Shown here piece by piece: positions 17,234-28,242 of a DNA stretch of 46,005 nt; position 1 is the stretch's first letter, and each line of letters begins with the position of its first letter. The stretch comes from an uncultured Rubrobacteraceae bacterium (GTDB lineage: Bacteria > Actinomycetota > Rubrobacteria > Rubrobacterales > Rubrobacteraceae), in assembly GCA_902805975.1 (NCBI GenBank), contig CADCUT010000052.1, forward strand, positions 1 through 46,005. The letters are read 5' to 3'. Position numbers and translations under genes: made by a program. A model generated the notes under the pieces. It saw nothing but the letters and a program-made list of their open reading frames with translations. It ran no database searches and was not told the DNA's origin.

Positions 17234-17734
17234 TCAGAAACTCCTTTCGGTCAATCGTCTTGCCCCGCATATCTCGATGCCGTGCTCCGCCGCCAGAAGG
17301 GCGAACCCCGGGTCGGCCCGATCCGGGGGTTCGGCCGCGCCGGTCTTCAGCCCGCCGGCCGCCGCGAGGAAACTCTCCTGCGACCCTCCCGGCGTGTGGA
17401 CCACGAGCAGCCGGCCCGTCCCGCCGCCGACGTTCTCGTAGGCGTGCAGGGCGCCTTTGGGCAGGTAGAGGTGCGTCCCCGGGCCGGCCTCCGACGCGAC
17501 GCCCTCGACCACGAAGCCGAAGCGGCCCTCGGCCACGTAGAGGTACTCGTCCTCGCGGTGCTGGATGTGCGGTCCCTCGCCGCCACCCGTCTGGACCTCG
17601 ACCTCGAAGAGGGAATAGGCCCACCCGGTCCTCTCCGCGGTCACCTTGGTGGTCACCAGCCGGCCCCCCGGCATCGACACGGACCGTTCTTCCGCAGCCC
17701 CGAGGTTGTCGGCGCCAGGATCCTTCGTCTCCAT
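17234..17734 (-). CDS. Cupin-domain protein
   Basis: This 166-residue single-domain cupin has the first motif [25 protein letters not shown] near residues 54-78 and the second motif [13 protein letters not shown] near residue 92. The histidines and glutamate for metal binding are present. Cupins of this kind bind small molecules or act as isomerases or dioxygenases; the substrate is unknown. The start has an excellent AAAGGAGGTGAGAG Shine-Dalgarno. It is the first gene of a two-gene unit with the membrane protein. Confidence 0.88.
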   Translation of the reverse strand: METKDPGADNLGAAEERSVSMPGGRLVTTKVTAERTGWAYSLFEVEVQTGGGEGPHIQHREDEYLYVAEGRFGFVVEGVASEAGPGTHLYLPKGALHAYENVGGGTGRLLVVHTPGGSQESFLAAAGGLKTGAAEPPDRADPGFALLAAEHGIEICGARRLTERSF

Positions 17735-17795
17735 CTCTCACCTCCTTTGCTCGCCTGTTTGCCTGCCACAACTGTGCCGTCCCGGACGGTGACGG

Positions 17796-17844
17796 AACAC
17801 CCACAGCGTCCACACACCGCTCCCCTGTGGAGGAAGCGTGTGGG
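17796..17844. promoter_or_regulatory. Operator-like element upstream of the first STAND regulator
   Basis: AACACCCACAG (17796-17806), a CCACACAC block and GCGTGTGGG (17836-17844) form inverted-repeat half sites (CCACA / TGTGG). The same AACACCCACAG and GCGTGTGGG occur in the same order before the second paralog. The element lies between the divergent cupin operon and the regulator and could control both. Confidence 0.5.
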
Positions 17845-17899
17845 TCGAGACGATCGCCGCACGGCCGGATCAGACGGGCACGGCGCCGCGCCGGCTTGG

Positions 17900-17905
17900 T
17901 ATCCT
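17900..17905 (+). promoter_or_regulatory. -10 box of the first STAND regulator, predicted leaderless
   Basis: TATCCT is followed by CTTGGG and then ATG at 17912. The paralog at 23551 has TATGCT in the equivalent place, both preceded by TTGG or TTGGT. Confidence 0.55.
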
Positions 17906-17911
17906 CTTGGG

Positions 17912-20326
17912 ATGGTGGAACGGGCAACGGCGAAAGAATTCGAGCGCGGAGAGGCTTCTTCCTTCGGCGCCCTCTTGCGGAACTTTAGGACGGCGGCCGG
18001 GCTCACCCAGGAGGAGCTGGCCGGGAGGGCAGGCCTCTCCCCAAACGCCATAGGCGCCCTCGAGCGCGGGCAGAGGAGACGCCCCTACCCCCACACCGTG
18101 AGGGCGCTTGCGGATGGGCTGGGGCTCGGCGAGGAGGAGCGGGCCTCGCTGCTCGCCGCCGTCCCCGGGCGCGGCGAAGCAGCCCCGTCTCGCGGCGACG
18201 TCGCCGCGCCGCACGCCGCGGGGACCATCTCCACGCTGCCCCGTCCGGCCACCCCGCTCTTCGGGCGCGGGCGCGAACTCGACAGGATAGAGGACCTCAT
18301 CGCGCAGCCCGGCACCCGGCTGCTCACGCTCACGGGGGTAGGCGGGGTCGGCAAGACCCGCCTCGCCGTGGAGGCGGCGCGGGGGGCGGAGGGGAGGTTC
18401 GCGGACGGGACGGCGTTCGTCGGGTTGGCCCTGCTCGGGGACCCAGCCCTCGTCGTCCCGACCATCGCCCGGGCTCTGGGCCTCAGGGAGGCGGAGGGAC
18501 GGACGGCGCGCGGGGCCCTGGAAAGCCACCTGAAGACAAAGCGGCTGCTGCTCGTGCTCGACAACTTCGAGCACGTCCTCGGGGCGGCGCCCGAGGTGGC
18601 CGGCCTGATCGAAGCCTGCCCGGGCCTCACCGTGCTCGTCACCAGCCGCGCGCCGCTGGGCGTGAGGGGAGAGAGGGAGTACCCGGTACCCCCCCTAACC
18701 CTGCCTCCCAGTGGCCGGACCCCGACCGAAGGGGAGGTCATCGCTTCGCCCTCGGGACAGCTCTTTCTGGAGCGAGCCCTGGCGACCTCCCCCATGTTCG
18801 CCGTCACCGCGAGCAACGCGGGCGCCGTGGCCACGATCTGCCGGCGCCTCGCGGGCCTGCCGCTCGCCATAGAGCTCGCCGCCGCGAAGACCCGGTTCCT
18901 GGACCCCGCGGCGCTGCTCTCCCGCCTTGACCGGGCGCTCTCGACGAGGGGGGCGAGGGACCTGCCGGAGCGCCAGCGCACGATGCGGGCCACCCTGGAC
19001 TGGAGTTACGGGCTGCTCTCGGAGACGGAGAAGGCGCTGTTCGGGCGGCTCTCGGTCTTCGCGGGGGGCTTCACGCTCCCGGCGGCGGAAGGCGTGGGGG
19101 CTGACGAGGCCGGGCCGTTCGGCGCCGAGGACGTGCTAGACCTCGTGGGAAGCCTGGTCGAGCAGTCGCTGTTGACGGTGGAGACGAACCAGGGCGGCGA
19201 GGTCCGCTACGGCATGCTGGAGCCGGTAAGGCAGTACGCGCTGGAGAGGGCGGAAGAGGCCGGAGAGTCCGAAGGGGCGCGGCGGCGGCACGCCGCGTTC
19301 TTTCTCGCGCTGGCGGAACGCGCCGCCAAGGAGCTCAGGGGACCGGCGCAGGTCGGGTGGCTTGAGAGCCTCGAGCGGGAGAACGGCAACCTGCGCGCGG
19401 CGATGTACCGGGCCATATACGGGGACGTGGCCGACGGGGCCGAGGTCGCCGCCCGCCTCGGCTGGGCGCTGTGGGTGTTCTGGTGGCTTCGGGGCCACCA
19501 GGAGGAGGGTCGCAGCTCGATGGAGACGCTGCTGGAGGCCGACCCGCCCCTACACCTGCGGGCGAGGGTCGTTCAGGTCGCCAACGCCATGGCCTACACG
19601 CAAGGCGACTTCGAGGCGTGCGCTCGGTACTCGCGGGAGGCCCTGGAGCTCTCCCGGGCGGCCGGTGACGAGCTCTGCGAGGCCTACGCCCTGTGCGGCC
19701 TGGGCCTGGAGGCTATGGGCCTGGGCGACTTCGCGGAGGCGACGGCGCGCTTTGAGGGGGCGCTCCCGCTCTTTGTCCGCAACGGCGAGGAGGGGATGCT
19801 GCCGATAGCGCGCGTCTGGATGGGCATCGTGCTCCTCCTCCAGGGCGACCGCGACCGGGCGGTGGAGGCCTTCGAGGAGGGGCTGTCCCTGGCGCGCGAG
19901 AGGGGCGACAGGCTCGGCGCGTACAACGCGCTCTACAACCTGGCGCAGCTCGCCGCGGGCCGCGGAGATCACGGGCTCGCGACGCGCATGTTCGAAGAGG
20001 GCGTTGAGCTTTCGGAGGGGATGGGTGACCGGGCGAACCTGGCGCACTTCCTCGAAGGGCTCGCCGTCGTCGAGGGGATGCGGGGCGACCCGGCCCGCTC
20101 AGCGACCCTCTTCGGCGCGGCGCAGAGGCTCGCGAGCGAGGCCGGGGCCCCCGTCTACAACTACTACGTGCCCGCCCCCTCGCTGCGGGACGACGCCACC
20201 GCCGGGGTACGCTCGACCCTGGGCGACGACGCCTTCGAGGAGGCGCGCGAGGGCGGACGCGGGATGTCCTTCGAGCAGGCGGTCCGGTACGCGCTCCCGG
20301 ATGCCCGCGCGTCGGGGGGCGCGTAG
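17912..20326 (+). CDS. XRE-HTH / NB-ARC / TPR STAND transcriptional regulator, copy 1
   Basis: This 804-residue signal-transduction ATPase has an XRE-type helix-turn-helix at residues 16-80 ([24 protein letters not shown]). The NB-ARC ATPase follows at about 110-400, with Walker [10 protein letters not shown] near residue 142, Walker [11 protein letters not shown] near 210 and sensor TSRAPL. TPR-like helical repeats fill residues 480-790. STAND regulators are thought to switch on when ligand binding allows oligomerisation. No DNA-independent effector domain is present, which argues for transcription control rather than abortive defence. It is divergent from the cupin operon; a 185-base part of its HTH region is nearly identical to copy 2. 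Confidence 0.93.
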   Translation: MVERATAKEFERGEASSFGALLRNFRTAAGLTQEELAGRAGLSPNAIGALERGQRRRPYPHTVRALADGLGLGEEERASLLAAVPGRGEAAPSRGDVAAPHAAGTISTLPRPATPLFGRGRELDRIEDLIAQPGTRLLTLTGVGGVGKTRLAVEAARGAEGRFADGTAFVGLALLGDPALVVPTIARALGLREAEGRTARGALESHLKTKRLLLVLDNFEHVLGAAPEVAGLIEACPGLTVLVTSRAPLGVRGEREYPVPPLTLPPSGRTPTEGEVIASPSGQLFLERALATSPMFAVTASNAGAVATICRRLAGLPLAIELAAAKTRFLDPAALLSRLDRALSTRGARDLPERQRTMRATLDWSYGLLSETEKALFGRLSVFAGGFTLPAAEGVGADEAGPFGAEDVLDLVGSLVEQSLLTVETNQGGEVRYGMLEPVRQYALERAEEAGESEGARRRHAAFFLALAERAAKELRGPAQVGWLESLERENGNLRAAMYRAIYGDVADGAEVAARLGWALWVFWWLRGHQEEGRSSMETLLEADPPLHLRARVVQVANAMAYTQGDFEACARYSREALELSRAAGDELCEAYALCGLGLEAMGLGDFAEATARFEGALPLFVRNGEEGMLPIARVWMGIVLLLQGDRDRAVEAFEEGLSLARERGDRLGAYNALYNLAQLAAGRGDHGLATRMFEEGVELSEGMGDRANLAHFLEGLAVVEGMRGDPARSATLFGAAQRLASEAGAPVYNYYVPAPSLRDDATAGVRSTLGDDAFEEAREGGRGMSFEQAVRYALPDARASGGA

Positions 20327-20441
20327 CGTCCCGGCCGCGAGATCGGCTTCCCGCGCCGCCCGGAGTGGCGGATCTCGTACGCCGGCGGGACACGGCAGAG
20401 GACGGCGCCTGTCCGCCCCCTGCCGCTTCGAGAGGCCCGTC

Positions 20442-22604
20442 CTACCCTCTTACCTTGAAGGACCAGGCCTTCGTGGCGGACGGGGAATGGCCGGCGAGGT
20501 CCTCAACCCCTGTCGTTACTGTGGCCGTGTACCTGGTCCCTGGCATGAGCTTTGCAGAGGGGTTCAGCGTCGCCTTACTGGTCGTCGCGTCGTAGGTCAC
20601 CGCCGCCGGCACGGCCCTCGTGGTGCCGCTCCTGACGAGCTTGACGGTCGTCCGGTTCACGGTGGCCTCGCCCATGACCTCCGAGAAGGTCGCCACCAGG
20701 TTCGCCCTGGGGGACACGCCCGTCGCGCGGTGCGCCGGGCTCACCCCGACGACGGAGGGCGCGACGGTATCCACCGTCACTTTCAGGGGGTCGGACTCGG
20801 GGGAGGTGTTGCCGGCGGCGTCGGTCGCCCTCGCGGTAAAGGTGTGCGTCCCGTCGGAGATGGCGGCGGCGAGCTCCGCGCGCCAGTCTCCGGACGGGCC
20901 GGCCGTGGCGGCGGCAACCGGGGAGTTGTTTCCGGCCTCGAAGAGTTCGACCTCGCTGCCCGGTTCGGCGGTGCCGGCAAAGGCCAGCCGGCCGTCGACG
21001 TCGTAGGAGCCGTCCGCCGGGGAGGTGATCACCGGCGGTCCGGGTGCTGTGGCATCCGCGACGACGACGGCCTCGGAGAACTCTGACGACCCGTCGAGCC
21101 CGGTCGCGGTCGCGGCCACGAAGTCGCCCGCGTGGGCGTCCGGGGTAACGAAGGAGAAGGCGGCGCGTCCGCTCCCGTCGGTGGTGACGACCCGCTCGCC
21201 CAGGAACGTCTCCCCCTCGCCGCGGCCCGAGGGGTCCTTCTCCGGGTTGGCGAAGAACTGGACGGTGAGCGAGGTGTTCGGGGCGCCGTCGAACGAGCCC
21301 TCTACCGTCGAGGCGCCGCCGGCGCGGGAGGCCGAGGCCAGCGTCGGGGAGTTCTGCAGGCCGTTGGGACCGGAGTCTGTGTCACCCGGGTCGTTGCCGG
21401 TCACCCCGGTCGCGCCGAGGTCGATCCCGAGGCCGCCGTTATCGCGGATGGAGTTGCCCAGGACGCGATTACCGGAAGCCGCGGAACCATACCCGGAGAC
21501 GTAGCAGGGATCCGCGACGACGGCGACGCCGGCCATCCTGTTGTGGGCGATGACGTTCCCCTCACCGGGGCCCGTCCCGCCCACGGTGTGGTCTTTGATG
21601 GAGCCGCAACGGCCGCTGAGGACCACACCGTTGCCGGAGTTGCCCAGAGGGCGGGTGCCGGTCACGTCGGTCCCGATAAAGTTGCCGCGCACGTAATTCT
21701 TCTCTATGCGTCCTCCGATTGTACCGTTATCGAACACGACGCCGTTGTCTCCGTTGCCGGAGATGACGTTGCGCGATTCGGGTGTGGTCCCGCCGATGAC
21801 GTTGGTGGTCCCGTAGCGGACGTGCACGCCGTGCCCCGAGTTCCCCAGGTCGGCGGTCCCGGTGGCATCGGTTCCGATAAAGTTGCCCTGCACCAGGTTC
21901 CCCGGGGTGCCGGTGTGTATCCAGACCGCCCCCCCTCCGCTGTTGTTGCCGGAGATCACGTTGCGGGCGGCGGGGGTCGTTCCGCCTATGGTATTGGGGG
22001 CGCCCCCCGAGTAGGTGTTCACGATCACGCCGCTGTAGCGGTTGCCGAGGTCGGCGGAGCCGGCAGCATCCGTGCCGATAAAGTTGCCCTCGACGGCGTG
22101 CCCGCCGTCGCCACCAAGATATATCCCGTAATCGGTAAAGCGGTTGATCACCATCCCCTTTACAGTGCTGTCGGTCGTGGAGATGTTCAGCCCGGAGACC
22201 CCACTCCCGGCGGCCGCGCCGTTTAGCTCGATCTTGAGCGCGGCGTTATCGCTCCGTCCGGGGCCGTTGGTGTTGGGGGTGGCCCCGGGCTGGCTGTAGC
22301 CGTCGATGGTCACGGGGTCTGTGATGGCCGGCAGGGCGGAGGCCGGCGAGATGGTCTTTACCCCTTCGCCGGGGATGGCGAACGAGATCCTATCCGCCCC
22401 GCTGCGGGCGTTGGCGTCGAGGATCGCCTGGCGCAGGGAGCCGGCCCCGCCGTCGCCCGTGTTCGTTACCCCGAAGTCGGCGGCGTGGACGGGCCTGGCG
22501 CCGAAGAGAAGTGACCCGCATACGAGCGCGAGCATCACCACCGTCCTCGCCTTCCCGTACGACCGCGTTACGCCTACCCGTGCCTTGTGTCCAACGTGCT
22601 TCAT
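20442..22604 (-). CDS. Secreted right-handed beta-helix protein with Ig-like and Big_5-like domains
   Basis: This 720-residue exported protein has a signal peptide at residues 1-41 (ending PVHA). A VTNTGDGGAGSLRQAILDAN segment typical of secreted beta-helix proteins follows. A parallel beta-helix spans about residues 60-420, with GNFIGTD-GTADLGN and NVIGGTTPESRNVISGN units repeating roughly every 55-60 residues. It ends with an Ig-like module (about 515-615) and an SbsA/Big_5-like domain (about 620-720). It is probably a surface or matrix protein; sugar binding or lyase activity is possible but no catalytic residues were identified. It converges with STAND copy 1 and has AGAGGAG before its ATG. 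Confidence 0.9.
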   Translation of the reverse strand: MKHVGHKARVGVTRSYGKARTVVMLALVCGSLLFGARPVHAADFGVTNTGDGGAGSLRQAILDANARSGADRISFAIPGEGVKTISPASALPAITDPVTIDGYSQPGATPNTNGPGRSDNAALKIELNGAAAGSGVSGLNISTTDSTVKGMVINRFTDYGIYLGGDGGHAVEGNFIGTDAAGSADLGNRYSGVIVNTYSGGAPNTIGGTTPAARNVISGNNSGGGAVWIHTGTPGNLVQGNFIGTDATGTADLGNSGHGVHVRYGTTNVIGGTTPESRNVISGNGDNGVVFDNGTIGGRIEKNYVRGNFIGTDVTGTRPLGNSGNGVVLSGRCGSIKDHTVGGTGPGEGNVIAHNRMAGVAVVADPCYVSGYGSAASGNRVLGNSIRDNGGLGIDLGATGVTGNDPGDTDSGPNGLQNSPTLASASRAGGASTVEGSFDGAPNTSLTVQFFANPEKDPSGRGEGETFLGERVVTTDGSGRAAFSFVTPDAHAGDFVAATATGLDGSSEFSEAVVVADATAPGPPVITSPADGSYDVDGRLAFAGTAEPGSEVELFEAGNNSPVAAATAGPSGDWRAELAAAISDGTHTFTARATDAAGNTSPESDPLKVTVDTVAPSVVGVSPAHRATGVSPRANLVATFSEVMGEATVNRTTVKLVRSGTTRAVPAAVTYDATTSKATLNPSAKLMPGTRYTATVTTGVEDLAGHSPSATKAWSFKVRG

Positions 22605-22641
22605 ACCTGCGGCTCCTCTCTTAGCTGCCTACCCGCCAATA

Positions 22642-22678
22642 CCGTGGGGGCGGGGATGCAAGGCCCCCGCCCCCACGG
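22642..22678 (-). terminator. Terminator hairpin after the RTX gene
   Basis: A perfect 14-base inverted repeat (CCGTGGGGGCGGGG and complement) with a 9-base loop lies just downstream of the RTX-protein stop and upstream of the beta-helix start. It should insulate the two same-strand genes. It lacks a U-tract. Confidence 0.65.
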
Positions 22679-22699
22679 TGGATGTCCGTGGTCCCGGCT

Positions 22700-23185
22700 C
22701 TACTTCACGAACCGCTCGCAGCCCGCGAAGCGGTCGAGGTCGGTGTCGGGTCCCTTCTTGACGGTGTCGGTGCCGCCGCCGCAGTCAACGATGTCGACCT
22801 CCCCGTCGCCGGCCGTGTGGAAGGTGTCGTTACCGGGGCCGCCGCCGAGCATGTCCTCGCCGCCCTCGCCGTAGAGCACGTCGTCGCCGCTCCCGCCGAA
22901 GAGCCGCCTCTCCTCCGCCCGGTCGTCACCGGCTCCGCCGCGTAGCGTGTCGTCGCCGGAGCCCCCATACAGGGCGTCGTGGCCGGCCCCCCCGAAGAGC
23001 CGGTCGTTGCCCCCGAGGCCGCTCAGGCGGTCGTCGCCACCGTTGCCCTCCAGCACGTCGGCCCTGGACGTCCCTTTAAGGGCGTTGTTACCGCCGTCGC
23101 CCACCTTCAGTGTCGCAAAGGCCGCGCCCGCGGAGAGGGCCAACATCAGCATCAACATCGCGGACATGATCGCTATCTTCCTCAT
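22700..23185 (-). CDS. Secreted RTX (hemolysin-type) calcium-binding protein
   Basis: This 161-residue protein has a signal peptide (MRKIAIMSAMLMLMLALSAGAAFA). At least six RTX nonapeptides of the form GGxGxDxLx follow between residues 30 and 125 (GGNDRLFGGAGHDALYGG). The C-terminal part has two cysteines (VDCGGGTD and GCERFVK) that may form a disulphide. RTX repeats fold into a calcium-loaded beta-roll outside the cell. ATG at 23185 was chosen because GAAGGAGAG lies upstream and the signal peptide starts there; reading from 23248 would add a charged, unlikely extension. It is divergent from STAND copy 2. Confidence 0.88.
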   Translation of the reverse strand: MRKIAIMSAMLMLMLALSAGAAFATLKVGDGGNNALKGTSRADVLEGNGGDDRLSGLGGNDRLFGGAGHDALYGGSGDDTLRGGAGDDRAEERRLFGGSGDDVLYGEGGEDMLGGGPGNDTFHTAGDGEVDIVDCGGGTDTVKKGPDTDLDRFAGCERFVK

Positions 23186-23449
23186 CACTTCTCTCCTTCT
23201 AGTTCGTTCTGTTGGGTTCTCTCGGTGCTTCTTGCTGTTCTTATCCAAGCGTTTCCCCTCGCGGCCGGAAGCCGACCGTTCCGGCGGCGGGTCCGGGATC
23301 CGGGCGTCGCCCCGTCCGGCCGGCGTTTATCTCCTGCGGCAAGCGCTCATTGCGCCCGCGTGCCGGGAAGATCTCGATGCTCGTGAACAATTTCTTCCTC
23401 CTCTCTGGGTGTCCCTGTGTGAAGAGTCTGCCGTCGCGGGCGACGGTCG

Positions 23450-23497
23450 AACACCCACAGCACCCACACGCTCGCCGGTGTGAAAGAGGCGTGTGGG
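23450..23497. promoter_or_regulatory. Operator-like element upstream of the second STAND regulator
   Basis: AACACCCACAG (23450-23460) is followed by a perfect 9-base inverted repeat, CCCACACGC (23463-23471) and GCGTGTGGG (23489-23497), 17 bases apart. The motif order matches that before STAND copy 1. It ends 53 bases before the predicted start and lies between the regulator and the divergent RTX gene. Confidence 0.55.
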
Positions 23498-23537
23498 CAG
23501 CGTGCAGATGCCCCGTGAGGAACCCGTGTTCGGTTGG

Positions 23538-23543
23538 TATGCT
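23538..23543 (+). promoter_or_regulatory. -10 box of the second STAND regulator, predicted leaderless
   Basis: TATGCT is followed by CTCCCCC and then GTG at 23551. It aligns with TATCCT of the paralog. The in-frame ATG at 23539 overlaps this box and is therefore not preferred. Confidence 0.5.
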
Positions 23544-23550
23544 CTCCCCC

Positions 23551-25971
23551 GTGGAGAGGCGAGAGTTCGAAAAAGAGACCTCCGGGGCGTTCGCCCGGCG
23601 CTTGCGGGACTTCAGGACGGCGGCCGGGCTTACCCAGGAGGAGCTGGCCGGGAGGGCAGGCCTCTCCCCAAACGCCATAGGCGCCCTCGAGCGCGGGCAG
23701 AGGAGACGCCCCTACCCCCACACCGTGAGGGCGCTTGCGGATGGGCTGGGGCTCGGCGAGGAGGAGCGGGCCTCGTTGCTCGCCACCGTCCCCGGGCGGC
23801 CTGAGGCCGCCACGCGGGTCCCGGAAGGTTCTCCGGCGGCCGACCCGCCGGCCGCGTCACCGGCCGCGTCACCGGCGGCGCTGCCGTACCCGGCGACGTC
23901 GCTCGTTGGGCGTGGGCGGGAGCTCGGGGAGGTCGCGGGCCTGCTGGCGCAGCCCGAGGTGCGGCTCCTCACGCTCACCGGCACCGGCGGGGTCGGCAAG
24001 ACCCGTCTCGCCGTGGAGTCGGCGCGGGACTCGCTGGCTTCCGGGCTCTTCCCGGACGGCGTCGCCTTCGTCGGTCTCGCCCCGATCGAAGACCCGGCGC
24101 TCGTGGCCCAGGCGGTACTCGGTTCGCTCGGCGCGGCCATACCGGACGGCCTGACCCCGTACGAGGCACTCGCCGGGCACCTGAGGGAGAAGGAATTCCT
24201 GCTCGTCCTGGATAATCTGGAGCACCTGCTGGCGGCGGCGCCGGAGCTTGCGGGGTTGGTAGAGGTCTGCCCGGGCCTGACGGTGCTGACCACCAGCCGG
24301 GCCCCGTTGAGGGTGCGGGGGGAGATCGAGTACCCCGTCCCGCCGCTCGCGCTGCCGCCCACGACCCGCTCGCCCTCCGAGGAGGAGGTCACGGGCTCCC
24401 CCGCAGGCACCCTCTTTGTCGAGCGGGCGCGGGCGACCTCGGCCGGGTTCGGCCTGACGCGCCAGAACGCGGCGGACGTGGCGGCGATCTGCTGGAGGCT
24501 GGCGGGGCTGCCGCTGGCGCTGGAGCTTGCGGCGGCGAAGACGAAGTTCCTCGACCCCGCCACGTTGCTCTCGCGCCTGGACCGGGCACTCTCGACCACC
24601 TGGGGGCGCGATCTGCCGGAGAGACAGCGCACGATGCGGGCGACGCTGGACTGGAGCTTCGGGCTGCTCGGCGAACCGGAGAGGCGGCTGCTCGGACGCC
24701 TCTCCGTGTTCGTCGGCGGCTTCTCGCTTCCGGCGGCCGAGGCCGTGGGGTCCGACGCGGCGGGAGACGTCGACGCCGAGGCGGTGATCGAACACCTCGG
24801 TACCCTGGTGGAGCAGTCGCTGGTGACGGTTGACCCGAACGGGGGCGATGATGGTACCCGCTTCGGGATGCTCGAGCCGGTTAGACAATACGCCCTGGAG
24901 AAGCTGGTCGAGGGCGGCGAGGAAGGGGAGACGCGCGGGCGGCACGCGGCCTACTACCTAGCCGTGGCCGAGCGGGCGGGCGTGGAGCTCTGGGGCCCCG
25001 GCCAGGGGGCGTGGCTGGAGAAGCTCGAGCGCGAGAACGGCAACCTGCGCGCCGCCCTCGCGTGGACGATCGATTCGGAGGCGGAGACCGCGGGGAGGTT
25101 CTGCTACGCCCTGTGGCTCTTCTGGTGGGCCCGCGGCCACCACCGGGAGGGTCGCCGGTGGTGCGAGGTGGCGCTCGGGCGCGACCTTCCGCCCGCCTGG
25201 CGCGCCAGGGTGCTATCCGTCGCCGCGGGGATGTTCTACGCGGCCAACGACCATGACCCGGCTGAGGAGCGCTGGAGCGAGGGCCTCTCCGTCTCCCTGG
25301 AAGAAGGCGATAAGGTCGTCGAGGGTCTTTGCACGGCGGGCCTGGGGCTCGCCAGGTTGGCCCGTGGGGACCACGAAGCGGCGGCGGCGCGATTCGGCGA
25401 GGCCCTGCCGCTTCTGGAAGAGTGTGGAGACCCGGTCTCCTCGCTGGCACGCGTGTGGCTCGGGACGACCTCCCTTCTCCGCGGCGACGCCGCGCGGGCC
25501 GAGCGGGAGATCGAGGAGGGGTTGAGCTCGGCCCGGTCCCGCGGGGACACTCTTTGCACCTACGTGGGGCTCTACAACCTGGCCCAGCTGGCGATCTCAC
25601 GCGGCGACCTAGGGCTCGCGGGGGGCCTGCTGGAGGAGGGCGTGGGGCTCTCCGGACACACCAGGGACCGGGCGAACCTCGCGCACTTCCTGGACGCGCT
25701 CTCTGCGGTCGCCGCGCTGCGCGGGGAGCCGGAGCACTCGGCGGTCTTGATCGGCGCGGCCGAGGAGTCCCTCCGGGAGGTGGGCGCCCCCGTCTATAAC
25801 TTCTACGCCCCGGACCCGTCCCTGAAAGTACGCGCCTCCTCGGAGGCCCGCGCCTCTTTGGGCGACGCGGCGTTCGAGGAGTTGCGCGAGCAGGGACGGG
25901 CCATGACCTTTGAGGACGCGGTCACCCTAGGAGCGGGTACCGACGCGAACGGCCCCACTGCGGCCCTGTAA
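23551..25971 (+). CDS. XRE-HTH / NB-ARC / TPR STAND transcriptional regulator, copy 2
   Basis: This 806-residue paralog of the gene at 17912 has the same layout. An XRE HTH lies at residues 12-76, NB-ARC follows with Walker A GTGGVGKTR, Walker B LLVLDNLEH and TTSRAPL, and a TPR-type region ends in the shared APVYNFYAPDPSLK block. Residues 22-83 are encoded by DNA almost identical to copy 1, while the ATPase and TPR parts have diverged considerably. An Ala/Pro-rich linker (PAASPAASPAALP) separates HTH and ATPase. It is divergent from the RTX gene, which is its most likely neighbour target besides itself. Confidence 0.93.
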   Translation: MERREFEKETSGAFARRLRDFRTAAGLTQEELAGRAGLSPNAIGALERGQRRRPYPHTVRALADGLGLGEEERASLLATVPGRPEAATRVPEGSPAADPPAASPAASPAALPYPATSLVGRGRELGEVAGLLAQPEVRLLTLTGTGGVGKTRLAVESARDSLASGLFPDGVAFVGLAPIEDPALVAQAVLGSLGAAIPDGLTPYEALAGHLREKEFLLVLDNLEHLLAAAPELAGLVEVCPGLTVLTTSRAPLRVRGEIEYPVPPLALPPTTRSPSEEEVTGSPAGTLFVERARATSAGFGLTRQNAADVAAICWRLAGLPLALELAAAKTKFLDPATLLSRLDRALSTTWGRDLPERQRTMRATLDWSFGLLGEPERRLLGRLSVFVGGFSLPAAEAVGSDAAGDVDAEAVIEHLGTLVEQSLVTVDPNGGDDGTRFGMLEPVRQYALEKLVEGGEEGETRGRHAAYYLAVAERAGVELWGPGQGAWLEKLERENGNLRAALAWTIDSEAETAGRFCYALWLFWWARGHHREGRRWCEVALGRDLPPAWRARVLSVAAGMFYAANDHDPAEERWSEGLSVSLEEGDKVVEGLCTAGLGLARLARGDHEAAAARFGEALPLLEECGDPVSSLARVWLGTTSLLRGDAARAEREIEEGLSSARSRGDTLCTYVGLYNLAQLAISRGDLGLAGGLLEEGVGLSGHTRDRANLAHFLDALSAVAALRGEPEHSAVLIGAAEESLREVGAPVYNFYAPDPSLKVRASSEARASLGDAAFEELREQGRAMTFEDAVTLGAGTDANGPTAAL

Positions 25972-26019
25972 CCTCCGGGCAACAGGACCTGGTCAGCGTC
26001 CCGAGGGCAGCGCCGGGGC

Positions 26020-27861
<1,842 letters not shown>

Positions 27862-28242
27862 GGGCGTACCTCCCAGTCTTCCGCAAATTAAAGTCAATTG
27901 GGGCGAAGAGAGAGTGGCAGGACCGTCAGGGTCCTACCCGGGCCGAACGGCGTTTTGTCCCCGGCGTCACCACCGGATTTTGTCGCCGCCCTATCGACCG
28001 CCCGAAGCCGAGACGCACCCGCCGAAAAACTCGATGAACGTCTCCCTCGTCGACTCCCGCCTCACAAACATCTGCTCGGGAGCCCTGGCGCTTGTTTTTG
28101 TTCTCTCCATCCCGCAAGCCCCGACCTCTCCGTCGGGCCTACCGGCCGTACCTCTGACGAAATCTCCTCTTCCGCACCTCCTCTCGAAGAATCGCAGCCC
28201 GTTAACTGTACCCACAGCGGCGCGAAAAGGAAACCCGAGGCC
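27862..28242. other. Intergenic stretch without a recognisable gene
   Basis: About 380 bases separate glmS from the DUF1624-type gene. A forward open frame (27898-28272) is rich in Ser/Pro/Arg, lacks a recognisable fold and ends inside the neighbouring gene, so it is not called. A TTGACT sequence on the reverse strand about 30 bases upstream of the glmS GTG could belong to its promoter. The rest shows no clear repeats or hairpins. Confidence 0.5.

Noticed and set aside
17912-25971. The two STAND proteins as Avs-like antiphage defence genes
   Set aside because: They carry an N-terminal DNA-binding HTH and no nuclease, protease or membrane-pore effector, and they neighbour envelope genes; transcription control fits better.
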